DNA from: Candidatus Helarchaeota archaeon
GTDB lineage: Archaea; Asgardarchaeota; Lokiarchaeia; Helarchaeales; HEL-GB-A
Direction: 5' to 3'
Assembly: GCA_013375405.1 (NCBI GenBank)
Contig: JABXJU010000225.1
Coordinates: forward strand, 1 to 6,675
DNA: 6,675 nt
The translations under genes and the position numbers were made by a program. Positions 6,665 through 6,675 of the stretch are shown here, piece after piece (the first letter of the stretch is position 1; the number at the start of each line of letters is the position of its first letter). The notes under the pieces were generated by a model. That model did not search any database. It was not told the origin of the DNA and was given only the letters and a program-made list of their open reading frames with translations.

Positions 6665-6675
6665 GTGGATGCTTA
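6665..6675 (+). CDS. Start of an unidentified gene, 3' partial
   Basis: A GTG start (GTG GAT GCT) follows a full GGAGG at ideal spacing and runs off the right edge after three codons. Nothing can be said of its product. TTG 6663 or ATG 6669 are alternative starts. Confidence 0.45.

Noticed and set aside
6634..6675. ATG at 6634 as the start of the right-hand gene
   Set aside because: It would translate across the strong GGAGG at 6653-6657 and gives an unusual Cys/Trp-rich peptide. GTG 6665 at ideal spacing is better.

Overview
This is an AT-rich archaeal segment. It carries two replication/repair housekeeping genes and, at its left end, a large modular nuclease of unrecognised function. The archaeal assignment rests on three signs: an ATP-dependent DNA ligase of the archaeal Lig/LigB type, a type IA DNA topoisomerase of the archaeal TopA type (DYDLEG TOPRIM motif, ISYPRT active site, C-terminal Zn ribbons), and short A/T-rich intergenic stretches without obvious bacterial hairpin terminators. 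Base composition and the repeat-nuclease accessory gene would fit an Asgard-type or other mesophilic uncultured archaeon, but the lineage cannot be fixed from this window.

Layout: (1) Positions 1-2481, + strand: an open reading frame that is already open at the left edge, so its start lies outside the window. It encodes an N-terminal region, one degenerate and six near-perfect 66-residue tandem repeats (198 bp each, 793-1980), and a C-terminal domain with a PD-(D/E)xK nuclease signature. It ends in a peptide resembling a PCNA-interacting (PIP) box. (2) Positions 2478-4256, - strand: ATP-dependent DNA ligase, complete. It converges with the repeat nuclease and the two genes overlap by 4 bp (TTAA), which supplies both stop codons. 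(3) Positions 4257-4371: a 115-bp A/T-rich divergent intergenic region that must hold the promoters of ligase and topoisomerase, and contains a small inverted repeat. (4) Positions 4372-6552, + strand: DNA topoisomerase I, complete. (5) Positions 6553-6675: A/T-rich spacer with a T8 tract, then a good Shine-Dalgarno and the first codons of another gene that runs off the right edge.

The ligase seals nicks at the end of replication and repair, and TopA relaxes negative supercoils and handles single-stranded junctions; their divergent pairing is a plausible DNA-maintenance unit. The repeat nuclease is the accessory and most interesting element. Its architecture, an array of probable DNA-binding helical repeats joined to a C-terminal nuclease, resembles a natural programmable or site-specific nuclease in layout. 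The repeats alternate between two subtypes, giving a higher-order period of 132 residues. No RNA genes, insertion sequences, CRISPR arrays or origins were seen.
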